Assembly (NCBI GenBank): GCA_027307115.1
Contig: DAHUXN010000026.1
Location: 31,535-95,534, forward strand
Direction of reading: 5' to 3'
Source: Acidobacteriota bacterium
GTDB taxonomy: Bacteria; Acidobacteriota; Terriglobia; Acidiferrales; UBA7541
DNA length: 64,000 nucleotides
Made by a program: the position numbers and the translations under genes. The notes beneath the pieces were generated by a model that was given only the letters and a program-made list of their open reading frames with translations, had not been told where the DNA came from and did no database searches. Every line of letters begins with the position of its first letter. Positions within the stretch are counted from its first letter, which is position 1. Positions 25,880-34,879 of this stretch are shown here, piece by piece.

Positions 25880-27268
25880 TCAATTCTCCAGCCCCAGCGC
25901 CCGAATCTTATGTAGCAACGTTTTGTACGACACGCCGAGCTGCTCCGCGGCCCGCGATTTGTTCCACTTCGATTCGCGCAGGGCCGCTTCGATTTTGAAT
26001 CGCTCCACATGTTGCACCGCCCGTTGCGCCACTTCTTCCAACGGGCCATCCCAAAGAAAATCGTTGTCCAGCATTCCGTCGGGCATTTCCTTCGCGGCAG
26101 GGCGCGGCAAGGGCAATTGCAGGTCTTCCGCGCTGATTTTATTTGTGTCCGCCAAAATTGCCGCCCGTTCGATGCTGTTTTGCAGCTCGCGCACGTTCCC
26201 AGACCATTGATGGCCGCGCAGCCGCGCGCGCGACGCGTCGGTGAATTCCAACGAAGGCTTCTTGAATTCGCGTCGATACCGTTCCAGAAAATGCTCGGCG
26301 AGCAGAATCACGTCGTCGCCGCGCTCGCGCAGCGGCGGAACCGTAATGGGCACCGACGAAATGCGGAAATAAAGATCCTCGCGAAACGTCTTCCGCTCCA
26401 CGGCTTCCTGAAGATTTTTATTCGTCGCCACCAGGATGCGCACATCCACGTCGATCGCCTGCGTGCCGCCGACGCGCTCGAAGCGCCGTTCCTCCAGAAC
26501 GCGCAGCAATTTGCTCTGAATCGCAAGCGGCAGCTCACCGATTTCGTCCAGAAAAATCGTTCCGCGATGCGCGAGCTCGAGTTTCCCGATTTTGCGCGCG
26601 CCCGCACCGGTATACGCCCCGCGTTCGTGACCGAACAGCTCATTTTCAACCAACCCCTCGGGAATCGCCGCGCAGTTCAGCGCCACAAACGCGCAATCCT
26701 TGCGCCGGCTCAAATGATGCAGCGCGCGCGCGAACAACTCTTTCCCTGTGCCGCTCTCTCCCAGCAACAACACGGTCGAATCGGTGGGTGCGACCCGTTG
26801 CACCATTTGGCTCGCCGCTTGCATTGACGGATGTTCCCCAACAATCCGCGGAAAGCCATAACGCTCCGCGTATTCCTCGCGCAGCAGCAAATTCTCGCGG
26901 AGCAATTCCTGTTGTCGTGCCGCCCGCGCGATCAGTAATTTCAAGTGTTCCAAATCAACTGGCTTTTGTATGAAATCAAACGCGCCATCCTTCATCGCGG
27001 TCACGGCGTCTTCGACGGAACCGTAAGCGGTAATAAGAATTACCGGAATCATCGGATCGGCGCGCCGGGCTTCGCGAAGTACATCCAAGCCGGATGCGCC
27101 GGGAAGTTTCAGGTCAGTAAGGACGGTGAGGTAACGTTTATTGCGGACTTTATCGATGGCCGAAGTGCCGTCGGGAGCTTCGTCGACTGCGTAGCCGGCT
27201 TTCTCCAGAGCCTTCCGCAGCATCGCGCGTAGCTCGGGTTTATCCTCGACGAGGAGGATTGCTTCCAT
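25880..27268 (-). CDS. PilR/NtrC-type sigma-54-dependent response regulator
   Basis: Transcription activator of the NtrC class. Receiver domain (1-120) with phosphoacceptor D52 in LTDLKLPG; AAA+ domain with Walker A GESGTGKE (170-177), sigma-54 contact loop GAYTGA (217-222, Tyr in place of the usual Phe), GTIFLDEIGELP and LRERGDDV; C-terminal Fis-type helix-turn-helix (ESKWNKSRAAEQLGVSYKTL). It is the last gene of a minus-strand run beginning with prepilin peptidase and a membrane kinase, so it is probably the partner of that kinase and may control pilus genes. Length 462. Confidence 0.93.
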   Translation of the reverse strand: MEAILLVEDKPELRAMLRKALEKAGYAVDEAPDGTSAIDKVRNKRYLTVLTDLKLPGASGLDVLREARRADPMIPVILITAYGSVEDAVTAMKDGAFDFIQKPVDLEHLKLLIARAARQQELLRENLLLREEYAERYGFPRIVGEHPSMQAASQMVQRVAPTDSTVLLLGESGTGKELFARALHHLSRRKDCAFVALNCAAIPEGLVENELFGHERGAYTGAGARKIGKLELAHRGTIFLDEIGELPLAIQSKLLRVLEERRFERVGGTQAIDVDVRILVATNKNLQEAVERKTFREDLYFRISSVPITVPPLRERGDDVILLAEHFLERYRREFKKPSLEFTDASRARLRGHQWSGNVRELQNSIERAAILADTNKISAEDLQLPLPRPAAKEMPDGMLDNDFLWDGPLEEVAQRAVQHVERFKIEAALRESKWNKSRAAEQLGVSYKTLLHKIRALGLEN

Positions 27269-27277
27269 TGCGCCGCG

Positions 27278-27916
27278 CTACTCTCTCGCCCAGCCAGGAT
27301 CGCCGCCTGCTTGGCGGAGTTCGTCCTCGAGTGTCGAGATGGCTTGTTGGTCGGCGTCAATCTGTTTCTTCTTATCGTCGATCGCTTTTTGCTTTTTGAC
27401 GATATCGCTGCGATCCACCGACTGCATCAGGGCCTTGGTTGGATCGGGGTAATATTGAAGCTGTAGTTGATCTGATTCGCGTTGTAGGACGGAAAGTTCA
27501 GTCTGATCCTGCGCCAGTCTGTGGCGCGCATCCGCAAATTTCTTCCGCCACATGGCCTCATCGTTCTTCGAAGAACTAGGTTGGCCGGCGGCCGCGGTCT
27601 TATCGGAAGAAGTAGATGACTTGCCTGTTGTCTCCGCCGCCGAACTGCCAACCACGGACACTGCCCTGGGTGTAGCGGAAATATTGTCGTTGGTAAAAAC
27701 GGCTGACGCCTTCGGTGCATTCTTTTGTGCTTCGCGGTTTTTGCGAGCGGCTTCGACCAGCGGATCAGGTTTCGCCGCCGGCTGCGTTCCGGAAGTCTGA
27801 GTCTTCGATGGCGCAGACGCCTCTGATTGACCCGATTGCTGCGCTTGTTGCGCCGCGGAGCGGTGCGCTGACACGAAAAACACAATAATTGCCGCCAGCC
27901 AGATTCCTTTTCGCAT
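27278..27916 (-). CDS. Exported coiled-coil protein, paralogue 1
   Basis: Unrecognised. Signal peptide (1-22, MRKGIWL start, cut near SAAQ), a Gln/Ser/Pro-rich linker, a DPLVEAARKNREAQK helix, a VFTNDNI motif, then a long coiled coil (about 115-205) containing AMWRKKFADARHRLAQD and ending LEDELRQAGGDPGWARE. It shares all these blocks in order with the gene just upstream at 27948. AGGTGAAGG precedes ATG 27916. Nine nt separate it from the response-regulator gene, so the two are probably co-transcribed. Probable periplasmic location. Length 212. Confidence 0.8.
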   Translation of the reverse strand: MRKGIWLAAIIVFFVSAHRSAAQQAQQSGQSEASAPSKTQTSGTQPAAKPDPLVEAARKNREAQKNAPKASAVFTNDNISATPRAVSVVGSSAAETTGKSSTSSDKTAAAGQPSSSKNDEAMWRKKFADARHRLAQDQTELSVLQRESDQLQLQYYPDPTKALMQSVDRSDIVKKQKAIDDKKKQIDADQQAISTLEDELRQAGGDPGWARE

Positions 27917-27947
27917 GACCTTCACCTCATTTCTAAACTGCATTTCG

Positions 27948-28550
27948 CTACCGGCCCCAGGTCGGGTCGCCGCCGGCTTTGCGCAACGAGTCTTCCAAGT
28001 CGTCAATCGCCTTTTGATCCGCTTCCACCTGTTTTTCTTGGGCCAGCATTGCTTGTTGTCTCGCCACAGTATCCGTTTCGTTGAAATAACGCGCCAGTCC
28101 CAGCGCGTAGAAATTGCTTTTCAGTTCGGCAAGTTTGTCTTTGTCTTCGCGAAGCTTTACATGAGCCGCGGCGAATTTTTGGCGCCACATCTTTTCGTCG
28201 TTTTTTGCGTCTTGCGCTTCAAGGGCCCGCGCGTTCGCGGAGGAATCGGCCGAGGCCGATGAATCGCCGACAATGGATATCGCCGCGGCGGATGTAGGCA
28301 TATTTTCGTTGGTGAATACCACCGGAGGCGCTGGCGCAGCTTTCTTTGCTTGACGCGCCTTGCGCGCGGCTTCGACTAGCGGGTCAGCCTTTGCCGGCGA
28401 TGGCGATGCCGAGCCCGATTTCTGAGCCTCTGTTTGCGCCCCAGCTTGCGACTGTCCCGTAGACTGCGCCTGCGATGGCTGTCGCGCCACGGAAGCGTGC
28501 GATACGCTGAAAAACAGCGCTGCGGCTGTCAGCCAGATTCCTTTTCGCAT
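27948..28550 (-). CDS. Exported coiled-coil protein, paralogue 2
   Basis: Unrecognised; tandem paralogue of the 27278 gene. Signal peptide (1-22, MRKGIWL), Gln/Ala/Ser-rich linker, DPLVEAARKARQAKK, VFTNENM, then a coiled coil with KMWRQKFAAAHVKLREDKDK and a C-terminus LEDSLRKAGGDPTWGR. The conserved WR.KFA and AGGDP.W blocks suggest selection for function, not drift. GAGGTGATGC precedes ATG 28550. It follows the kinase gene by 88 nt and precedes its paralogue by 31 nt. Length 200. Confidence 0.8.
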   Translation of the reverse strand: MRKGIWLTAAALFFSVSHASVARQPSQAQSTGQSQAGAQTEAQKSGSASPSPAKADPLVEAARKARQAKKAAPAPPVVFTNENMPTSAAAISIVGDSSASADSSANARALEAQDAKNDEKMWRQKFAAAHVKLREDKDKLAELKSNFYALGLARYFNETDTVARQQAMLAQEKQVEADQKAIDDLEDSLRKAGGDPTWGR

Positions 28551-28638
28551 AGCATCACCTCGGAAGCCCAATACGGACGCCTATTCCCTTAAGTTTAGAT
28601 GCAGTTGTCCCCCCAGGCAATTGAAGAGCCGCCGCGTA

Positions 28639-29997
28639 CTACCGCAAAGGTAACCATAAGTCGAATTCAGCGCCTCCTTCCGCGCGATTTCGCACTTCCA
28701 CTCGCCCCCCATGCTGCAGAGCTATCTTCTGCACCAATGCCAGGCCCAACCCAGTCCCTGACGACTTCGTAGTGAAGAATGGCACGAATATCTTGTCGAG
28801 ATCGCCAGCCGGTATCCCCGGCCCGTTATCACGCACCGCAACGCATTGCCAGCGTTGTCCCGCATGACCCTCTTGCCCACCCGCGATCACCACCTCGCCC
28901 GCATGCCCATTGGAAGAAGCAGCCTCGGACGCATTGCGGGCCAGATTCAGCAGCGCCTGCCGTAACAGCCCTGCATCGCCGGAAATCGTGCCAAAGACGC
29001 CCTCGGTGCGAATCGTCGCCCCCGGAACCGCTGCGCCAATCTCATCGGCAACTTGTTCCACCACTTCGGCCAGCTCAAAATCCTCCTGCGCCAGCTCCAG
29101 AGGCCGCGCGAACCGCAAAAATTCCGTTACCACGTGCGTGAGTGATTTGGTCTGATCCAGAATTTTCTCTGCGCTTTCGCCCATCTCCGACGACGGCGCT
29201 TCACTGCGAATCATCTGTGCGTAGCCGGAAATCGTCGCAAGCGCGTTCTTGAATTCGTGCGCGATTCCAGCGGACATTTCGCCCAGCGCCGCCAAATTCT
29301 CTTTCCAGCGCACCTGCCTTTGCAGCGTGGCAAGCTCAGTCAAATCGCTCATCAGGCATAGCGCGCCGGCGATTTTCTGTGTCGGTGCAGCGCCGGGTCC
29401 TTCAACCAGCGTATTGCGCGCTGTCCGGTAGATCGGAGAAATCGTGACGCCCAACTGGCGGAGCTCTCCAGAAGGAGTTGTGTGCGGCACTTCGCCGCGC
29501 TGAAACGTTTGCCCGTCCCGCAGGCACGCAGTCAGCATTTCGGCGAGCGTCGAATCCTGCCCCAAGATCTCTGTATAGCGCCGGTATTGCAGGCCGTGAA
29601 TATCCAGATTTTTTTCGGCGGCCGGATTTGCGGAGCTGATGATCCCTGTCGCGTTCACCAGTACCAGGCCTGCGGGCATGTTACGCGTCACCGCCTCGCT
29701 CAGCCGCTCCGTTTCTTGCGCGCGCTCCTTCTCGGCTTGATGCAGGCGGGCCAGCTCCTGTTCCTGCTCGCGCAGCCGCGCAATCACGCCCTGCATCGAC
29801 GCGGTCATAAATGCCGACGGGTTTTCGGAATTCACGCGGAAAGAGTCCCTTGGCTCTTGCGAATTTTGCCCGCCTTCGCGCATTGATCGCCGGATGAAGA
29901 GAAACGCGCCTATCACCACTACAAAGATCAGCGCAACTAACGCGAGTGTGACGACTAACTCGAAATTGAAATTTTGATGTCCTGACGCGATGCCCAT
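28639..29997 (-). CDS. PilS-like PAS-containing sensor histidine kinase
   Basis: One TM helix (about 13-35) with almost nothing outside the membrane, a coiled coil (about 65-100), a PAS domain (about 100-215; NMPAGLVLVNATGIISSANPAAE), HisKA with phosphoacceptor His in GIAHEFKNALATISG, and HATPase with LLRQALLNLARNASEA, DNGPGIP, PFFTTKSSGTGLGLAL. ATG 29997 is 8 nt after the prepilin-peptidase stop; the longer open frame upstream runs through that gene antisense to sense. The lack of a sensor domain outside suggests a membrane or cytoplasmic cue. The cognate regulator is most likely the one at 25880. Length 452. Confidence 0.92.
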   Translation of the reverse strand: MGIASGHQNFNFELVVTLALVALIFVVVIGAFLFIRRSMREGGQNSQEPRDSFRVNSENPSAFMTASMQGVIARLREQEQELARLHQAEKERAQETERLSEAVTRNMPAGLVLVNATGIISSANPAAEKNLDIHGLQYRRYTEILGQDSTLAEMLTACLRDGQTFQRGEVPHTTPSGELRQLGVTISPIYRTARNTLVEGPGAAPTQKIAGALCLMSDLTELATLQRQVRWKENLAALGEMSAGIAHEFKNALATISGYAQMIRSEAPSSEMGESAEKILDQTKSLTHVVTEFLRFARPLELAQEDFELAEVVEQVADEIGAAVPGATIRTEGVFGTISGDAGLLRQALLNLARNASEAASSNGHAGEVVIAGGQEGHAGQRWQCVAVRDNGPGIPAGDLDKIFVPFFTTKSSGTGLGLALVQKIALQHGGRVEVRNRAEGGAEFDLWLPLR

Positions 29998-30005
29998 TGG
30001 TGGTC

Positions 30006-30854
30006 CTACCGCATCACGAACAACGATTGGTACCACGTCACCACCGGCGTGCCAAAAAACACCACCAGCAGCGCGGCTGCTCCAAGGAATGTGCCAAAGG
30101 GCAGTTCGTAATCGGAGCCTTTGCGCGAAGACAAAATAAAAATCGCTCCGAGAATGGCGCCGAGCACCGAGCCGAGCAGAATCGTCAAAATCGTGCGCCG
30201 CAGCCCCAGAAACGCACCCGCCATCAGCATCATTTTCACGTCGCCAAAGCCCATTCCTTCGCGCCCACGCAACCGGAAATATCCCTCGCCAACCAGCCAC
30301 AGCAGGCCGCCGCCGACAATCGCGCCGATCAGAGCATCCGCAAAAGAGATAACCGGCATCGGCGGAGGAAACTCGAAAAGGCGATTTGCAATCCACAGCG
30401 CCGTGCCGTCGTCAGGACGCACAAAGAAGCTGACGACCAGCCCGATCGCCAGGCCCGTGAAATTCACCGTGTCCGGAAGCAGCCGTTCGCGCCAGTCGGT
30501 AAAAATCAACACAACCAAAATGGCGCAGAACGCGGTCCATTTTATTGTCTCCACGGAATTCCCAAAGACCGCATAGCACGCCAGAAAAAGCAGCGCGGTG
30601 AGCAGTTCAACAGCTGGATAAACGGGCGAAATGCGCATCTTGCACGCGCGGCATTTGCCCGCAAGAAAAAAATAACTCAGCACGGGGATGTTGTCGTAGG
30701 GCCTGATGGATTTTCCGCACCTGGGACACCGCGACGATGGCCGCACCACGGATTTGCCCTTTGGCAGCCGGCTGATGCACACGTTCAAAAAGCTGCCAAT
30801 AATCAGCCCAAACAGGAAGACGAATGCCGCGATGAGTTGTGTCGGGGGCACCAT
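30006..30854 (-). CDS. pilD: Prepilin peptidase (PilD/GspO, A24 family)
   Basis: Polytopic aspartic protease that cleaves and N-methylates type IV prepilins and pseudopilins. Two zinc-type pairs (CPRC and CRAC) lie in the first cytoplasmic loop after GSFLNVCISRLPKG; catalytic Asp residues are in FTDWRERLLPD and GMGFGDVKMM. ATG 30854 is preferred to TTG 30869, neither having a good ribosome site. Length 282. It should process the pseudopilin at 8907. First gene of the operon ending at 25880. Confidence 0.94.
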   Translation of the reverse strand: MVPPTQLIAAFVFLFGLIIGSFLNVCISRLPKGKSVVRPSSRCPRCGKSIRPYDNIPVLSYFFLAGKCRACKMRISPVYPAVELLTALLFLACYAVFGNSVETIKWTAFCAILVVLIFTDWRERLLPDTVNFTGLAIGLVVSFFVRPDDGTALWIANRLFEFPPPMPVISFADALIGAIVGGGLLWLVGEGYFRLRGREGMGFGDVKMMLMAGAFLGLRRTILTILLGSVLGAILGAIFILSSRKGSDYELPFGTFLGAAALLVVFFGTPVVTWYQSLFVMR

Positions 30855-31024
30855 TTGACTGTGCCACAAGCCCGCGCGAGCCTCAATAACGCGCGCAAAA
30901 CGCGTGCCCGATGCCTAACACGCCTTCATTCAAGGCTTGCCAGCTGGTTTGCAGGAACAAATTGTTGTCATTCCGAGAAGTCACGTGACGAGGCTCCCTC
31001 CTCCCGCCGGCGGGGGATCTGCTT

Positions 31025-31053
31025 TTGGCTTGTAGCCTCACGTCGGTTATATT
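31025..31053 (+). promoter_or_regulatory. Promoter of the alpha/beta hydrolase gene
   Basis: TTGGCT (31025-31030), 17-bp spacer, TATATT (31048-31053); 4 of 6 and 5 of 6 matches. The ATG is 15 nt further on and no Shine-Dalgarno sequence is visible. Confidence 0.5.
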
Positions 31054-31068
31054 TCTAAGTTTCCGCAA

Positions 31069-32106
31069 ATGTCCTGGCTCGAACAAACAATACGGCGCTA
31101 TGAACACCGCCGCTGGGCTGCCGAACCCAACCGGCCCGCATTGCCCTTTGCCTGGGGGTTGGAACATATCGGCGGCCGTGCCGACGAAAAGCACGCTCGA
31201 GAATTTCTGAATCGTTTCGTTGACGAAACGCTGGCGAATAGCGACGCGTGGTTCGCCTGCGAAACGCCGCCTGATTATCAACTCGAACCCGCAACGGACG
31301 GCGCTCCCTGGAGCGGAATCGTCACATTTACCAGTGCGGTCTCTTCTCCGTGGGAAGAAAACAATCGCGTTTACGCGCGATTTTTCCCCGCGAATGCAAT
31401 CGGCCCCGCCGTGGTAGTTTTGCCTCAATGGAATGCGGATTACGCCGCGCACATCGACATTTGCCGTTGGCTGAACCGTCTCGGAATCACGGCCCTGCGC
31501 CTGAGCCTGCCTTATCACGACCATCGCGCGATCCCTGGCCATCCGAAAGCTGACCACATTGTCGGGCCAAACATCGGACTGACGCTGCAAGCCAATCGTC
31601 AGGCCGTTTGCGACGCTCGCTGCTGTTTGCGGTGGCTCACCCAGCGCGGCTACGGTCCCCTCGGAATTTTGGGGACCAGCCTCGGTTCATGCATCTCCTG
31701 CATTACGGCGTCGCACGAGCCGCTTATCCGCGCCGCCGCCCTGCTGCACGTCTCGTCCTATTTCGGCGACGTGGTTGCCACCGGCCTCACCACAATTCAC
31801 GTCTGGGAATCGCTGCACGCGAAAGTCTCGCAGGAGGAAATTCGCCGCTTCTGGGCGCCCATCAGTCCAATTCCGTATCTGACGAAATTGCGCGGAACAG
31901 GCCAAAAACTCTTGGCCATCAGCGGGCGCTACGATCCCACTTTTCAGGATGAATTTTCGGAGGATTTTTTCTCAACCGCGCGTGCCAGCGAAGTCTCGTG
32001 CCAGTCTCTGCGATTGCCCTGCGGGCACTATTCGCTCGGCGAAGCTCCGTTCAAATGGATCGCTGGTTGGCGTTTCGGAAATTTCCTGCGGAGGAATCTC
32101 GCGTAA
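31069..32106 (+). CDS. Alpha/beta hydrolase, substrate unknown
   Basis: Cytoplasmic alpha/beta hydrolase with no signal peptide. The nucleophile elbow is GTSLGS (about residue 206); acid and base candidates are ISGRYDPTF and LPCGHYSLGE. An unusually long N-terminal region (about 1-110) precedes the core, starting with WLEQTIRRYEHRRW. Divergent from pilD and convergent with hutH. An antisense frame over 30883-31590 is judged a shadow. Length 345. Confidence 0.85.
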   Translation: MSWLEQTIRRYEHRRWAAEPNRPALPFAWGLEHIGGRADEKHAREFLNRFVDETLANSDAWFACETPPDYQLEPATDGAPWSGIVTFTSAVSSPWEENNRVYARFFPANAIGPAVVVLPQWNADYAAHIDICRWLNRLGITALRLSLPYHDHRAIPGHPKADHIVGPNIGLTLQANRQAVCDARCCLRWLTQRGYGPLGILGTSLGSCISCITASHEPLIRAAALLHVSSYFGDVVATGLTTIHVWESLHAKVSQEEIRRFWAPISPIPYLTKLRGTGQKLLAISGRYDPTFQDEFSEDFFSTARASEVSCQSLRLPCGHYSLGEAPFKWIAGWRFGNFLRRNLA

Positions 32107-32121
32107 GGGGCGTTCGACTCT

Positions 32122-33642
32122 TCACCGAAGTATAGTTTGAAACTCACCCTTCGCGACAAGTTGCGCCACCGCCGCAATATCCGGAGCGAGCGCGCGGTCC
32201 TTGTCAACGACGCGCGATACAGAGCGCACCAGCGCGTAAGCCTTTCTCGCCTCAACGCCCGTTTGCAGCGGTGCTTGGAAATCGATTCCTTGGCACGCGG
32301 CGAGCAGTTCGATCGCGATCACATTGCGCAGTGCGTCCAGCATCCGTTGCAGCCGCCGCGACGCGCTCATTCCCATCGACACATAATCTTCCTGGTCGCC
32401 CGATGTGGGGATCGAGTCGACCGAATGTGGAGTCGCCAGCGTCTTCAATTCGCTCGCTAACGACGCAGCCACCACCTGCGCGATCATGAATCCCGAATTC
32501 AATCCCGGGTCCGCCGTCAAAAATGCGGGCAGCAAACTCGTGTGGGGGTTCGTCATGTGTTCCACGCGGCGCTCACAGATCCCCGCGAGCGTCGCCAGCG
32601 CGATGGCAATTTGGTCCGCTGCCATGGCCAAAGGCTGCCCGTGAAAATTTCCTCCGCTCACCACTTCTCCCGAGTCCGCGAATACCAGCGGATTATCCGT
32701 CGCGCTGTTGAGTTCGATTGACAATGTCGTCCGCGCCTGCGACAGCGAATCGCGCACTGCCCCGTGAACCTGCGGCGTGCAGCGCAGGCTGTACGCGTCC
32801 TGCACGCGCGCGTCTTCTTTGGCCGAACGATGCGACTCGCGAATCTCGCTCCCGCGATTCAGCCGCGTCAGGTTCCGCGCGCTCGCCGTCTGTCCCGGAT
32901 ACGGCCGAATTCGCGAAATGCGCTCGTCGAACGCCGCGGGGCTCCCGCGCAGCGCATCCAGCGAAAGCGCGGCCGCCACGTCCGCCGTATCGATCAGAAT
33001 TTCTGCGTCACGAATCGCCAGAGCCAGCAACGCAAGCATTCCTTGCGTCCCGTTGAGCAACGCGAGGCCTTCTTTTGCCTCGAGCCCCAACGGAATAATG
33101 TCGGCTTGCTTCAATGCATCGCCGCCGGATAATTCTGTCCTCTTGTAAATGGCTTCGCCTTCGCCGATAGCGACGAGCGCAAGATGCGCCAATGGCGCCA
33201 AATCGCCCGAAGCCCCAACCGATCCCTGCGACGGAATCACCGGCAGCACGCCGCGATTGAGCATCGCGAGTAGCGTTTCCACCACTACCGGACGAATGCC
33301 GCTGAATCCTTTCGCCAGTGCATTTGCGCGCAGCAAAATCATCGCGCGCGTTTCATCTTCCGCGAGCGGCGCGCCAACGCCGCACGCATGGCTGCGCACC
33401 AGATTTAGTTGCAGCTCGCGAATCTGCTCTGGCGCGATGCGCACGCTGGCCAGAGCGCCGAAGCCCGTATTGATTCCGTAAGCGGCGGCGTCCCCTGTGG
33501 AGAGCCGCTCAACCACGGCCCGCGACGCCTCCATGCGCGCCCGCGCTTCCGGAGCCAGGGTCACTTCGAAGCCTTCGAGCACAACTTGATAAAGCTGCCC
33601 CAGCGTCAAGTCGTTGCCGGAAAGCGCGAGCGATTTCTTCAT
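32122..33642 (-). CDS. hutH: Histidine ammonia-lyase
   Basis: Releases ammonia from histidine to give urocanate. The self-formed MIO cofactor triad A144-S145-G146 lies in GASGDLAPL; the catalytic Tyr is Y55 in AYGINTGFG; S84-H85 in VRSHACGVG is the selectivity pair of histidine rather than phenylalanine or tyrosine lyases. ATG 33642 overlaps the thioesterase stop by 4 nt. Length 506 is normal. No other hut genes are in the window; it ends an acyl-CoA operon. Confidence 0.93.
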   Translation of the reverse strand: MKKSLALSGNDLTLGQLYQVVLEGFEVTLAPEARARMEASRAVVERLSTGDAAAYGINTGFGALASVRIAPEQIRELQLNLVRSHACGVGAPLAEDETRAMILLRANALAKGFSGIRPVVVETLLAMLNRGVLPVIPSQGSVGASGDLAPLAHLALVAIGEGEAIYKRTELSGGDALKQADIIPLGLEAKEGLALLNGTQGMLALLALAIRDAEILIDTADVAAALSLDALRGSPAAFDERISRIRPYPGQTASARNLTRLNRGSEIRESHRSAKEDARVQDAYSLRCTPQVHGAVRDSLSQARTTLSIELNSATDNPLVFADSGEVVSGGNFHGQPLAMAADQIAIALATLAGICERRVEHMTNPHTSLLPAFLTADPGLNSGFMIAQVVAASLASELKTLATPHSVDSIPTSGDQEDYVSMGMSASRRLQRMLDALRNVIAIELLAACQGIDFQAPLQTGVEARKAYALVRSVSRVVDKDRALAPDIAAVAQLVAKGEFQTILR

Positions 33643-34091
33643 GACTTGCGTGCGGTTCCTGCCGCGACGGAATCGCCCGCATGCGTCAACGGGAAATACT
33701 GGCGGTACTTTTCCGGCAGACTCTTCGGCCTGCCATGTCGGTCGCAAATCACGTGGAGAGTCTCGCCCGTCGCGATCACTGTGCCGTAGGCTTCGTTGAA
33801 AACTTCATACGCAAAAGTGATCGTGCGGCGTCGCGATTGTGTCACGGTAGTGCGGATGCGCAGCACATCGTCGAACTTCGCCGGATGCTTGTACGTGCAA
33901 TTCGCTTTCGCCACCACGACGAAACTGTCGTCCTCGATTTCCATTTTCTTGTAGCTGAATCCCAGTTGCCGCATCAGTTCCACGCGCGCCACCTCGAACC
34001 ACACGAAGAAGTTCGCGTAGTAGACTACGCCCATCTGGTCGGTTTCCCCGTAGCGCACGCGAACGGTTGTTTCGCCGGCCACCACGGTCAT
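33639..34091 (-). CDS. Acyl-CoA thioesterase, 4HBT/YbgC family
   Basis: Hotdog-fold thioesterase. RYGETDQMGVVYYANFFVWFE contains the catalytic Asp of the 4-hydroxybenzoyl-CoA thioesterase/YbgC group. ATG 34091 overlaps the upstream stop by 4 nt (ATGA), better than the ATG 12 nt earlier. It may release acids from CoA esters made by this operon. Length 150. Confidence 0.88.
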   Translation of the reverse strand: MTVVAGETTVRVRYGETDQMGVVYYANFFVWFEVARVELMRQLGFSYKKMEIEDDSFVVVAKANCTYKHPAKFDDVLRIRTTVTQSRRRTITFAYEVFNEAYGTVIATGETLHVICDRHGRPKSLPEKYRQYFPLTHAGDSVAAGTARKS

Positions 34092-34870
34092 CGGCCGCGC
34101 CACTCAGGTTTTCGTCTTTCCAAAAATGACGCCAAACCTTCGCGGAAATCCGCCGTACGTCGAATTTCGGCGCTCTCGCGTATCGCGATCGCCAGGTCGC
34201 GCTCAATTTCCTTTTCATTCCAGCGCAAAATAATGCGTTTGGTGAGCCGCAGACTCGTTGGACTGGAAGCGATCAGCGATTGCGCCAGCTCCCGCGCCGA
34301 CTCCATCAGTTTCTCCTGCGGCACTAACTCCGTGACCAGGCCCAAACGATGCGCCTCGGCTGCATCGAATATTTTCCCCGTCAGCAAAAGCTCCCGCGTA
34401 ATCTTTTCTCCCACCTGCCTCAAAAGAAAAACGGAAACCACCGCTGGAAGGAAGCCGATGCGGACCTCTGTGTAGCCGAATTTCGCCTCTGGCACGGCAA
34501 GAGTAAAATCAGCCAGCGTCGCCAGTCCCGTTCCGCCTGCGATGGCCGCGCCATTCACAGCAGCGATCAACGGTTTTGGAAAGCTGTAAACGCGATAAAA
34601 CATTTTGCCCATGCGCTCCGCGTTCGCCACGTGCTGCTCCTGTGTTTGTGTCGCAAGCTCGCGCAGCGCTTCCAGGTCCATCCCCGCACAAAACGCCTTC
34701 CCCGCGCCTGTAAGAATCACCACCCGCGCCGGCCCGCGTTCGGCTTCGTCCAGCGCCGCCAGCAAATCGTCAATCATCGCGGGCGAAATCGCATTGCGCT
34801 TATCGGGACGATTCAGCGTGATGATTCCGATTTCGCCGTCGAGTTCGAGTTTCAGAGTCGTGTAGCTCAT
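34088..34870 (-). CDS. Enoyl-CoA hydratase/isomerase family protein
   Basis: Crotonase-fold enzyme. GIITLNRPDKRNAIS at the N-terminus, oxyanion-hole segments GAGKAFCAGMDLEAL and AAINGAAIAGGTGLA (as AAVNGAAIAGGTGL), and Glu in PEAKFGYTEVRIGFLP. With an HMG-CoA-lyase-like enzyme and a carboxyltransferase as neighbours, a methylglutaconyl-CoA hydratase role in leucine breakdown is plausible but not proven. Length 260. Confidence 0.88.
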   Translation of the reverse strand: MSYTTLKLELDGEIGIITLNRPDKRNAISPAMIDDLLAALDEAERGPARVVILTGAGKAFCAGMDLEALRELATQTQEQHVANAERMGKMFYRVYSFPKPLIAAVNGAAIAGGTGLATLADFTLAVPEAKFGYTEVRIGFLPAVVSVFLLRQVGEKITRELLLTGKIFDAAEAHRLGLVTELVPQEKLMESARELAQSLIASSPTSLRLTKRIILRWNEKEIERDLAIAIRESAEIRRTADFREGLASFLERRKPEWRGR

Positions 34871-34879
34871 GAATTGTTT

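Noticed and set aside
30967..31022. Dispersed repeat shared with 44651-44700
   Set aside because: Both contain a GTCATYCCG start and a GGCTCCCT-type piece, but in different orientation and with no longer alignable core; too short to call.
30883..31590. 235-codon minus-strand frame overlapping the pilD/hydrolase divergent region
   Set aside because: Antisense to the first half of the alpha/beta hydrolase, and it would cover that gene's promoter; no domain.
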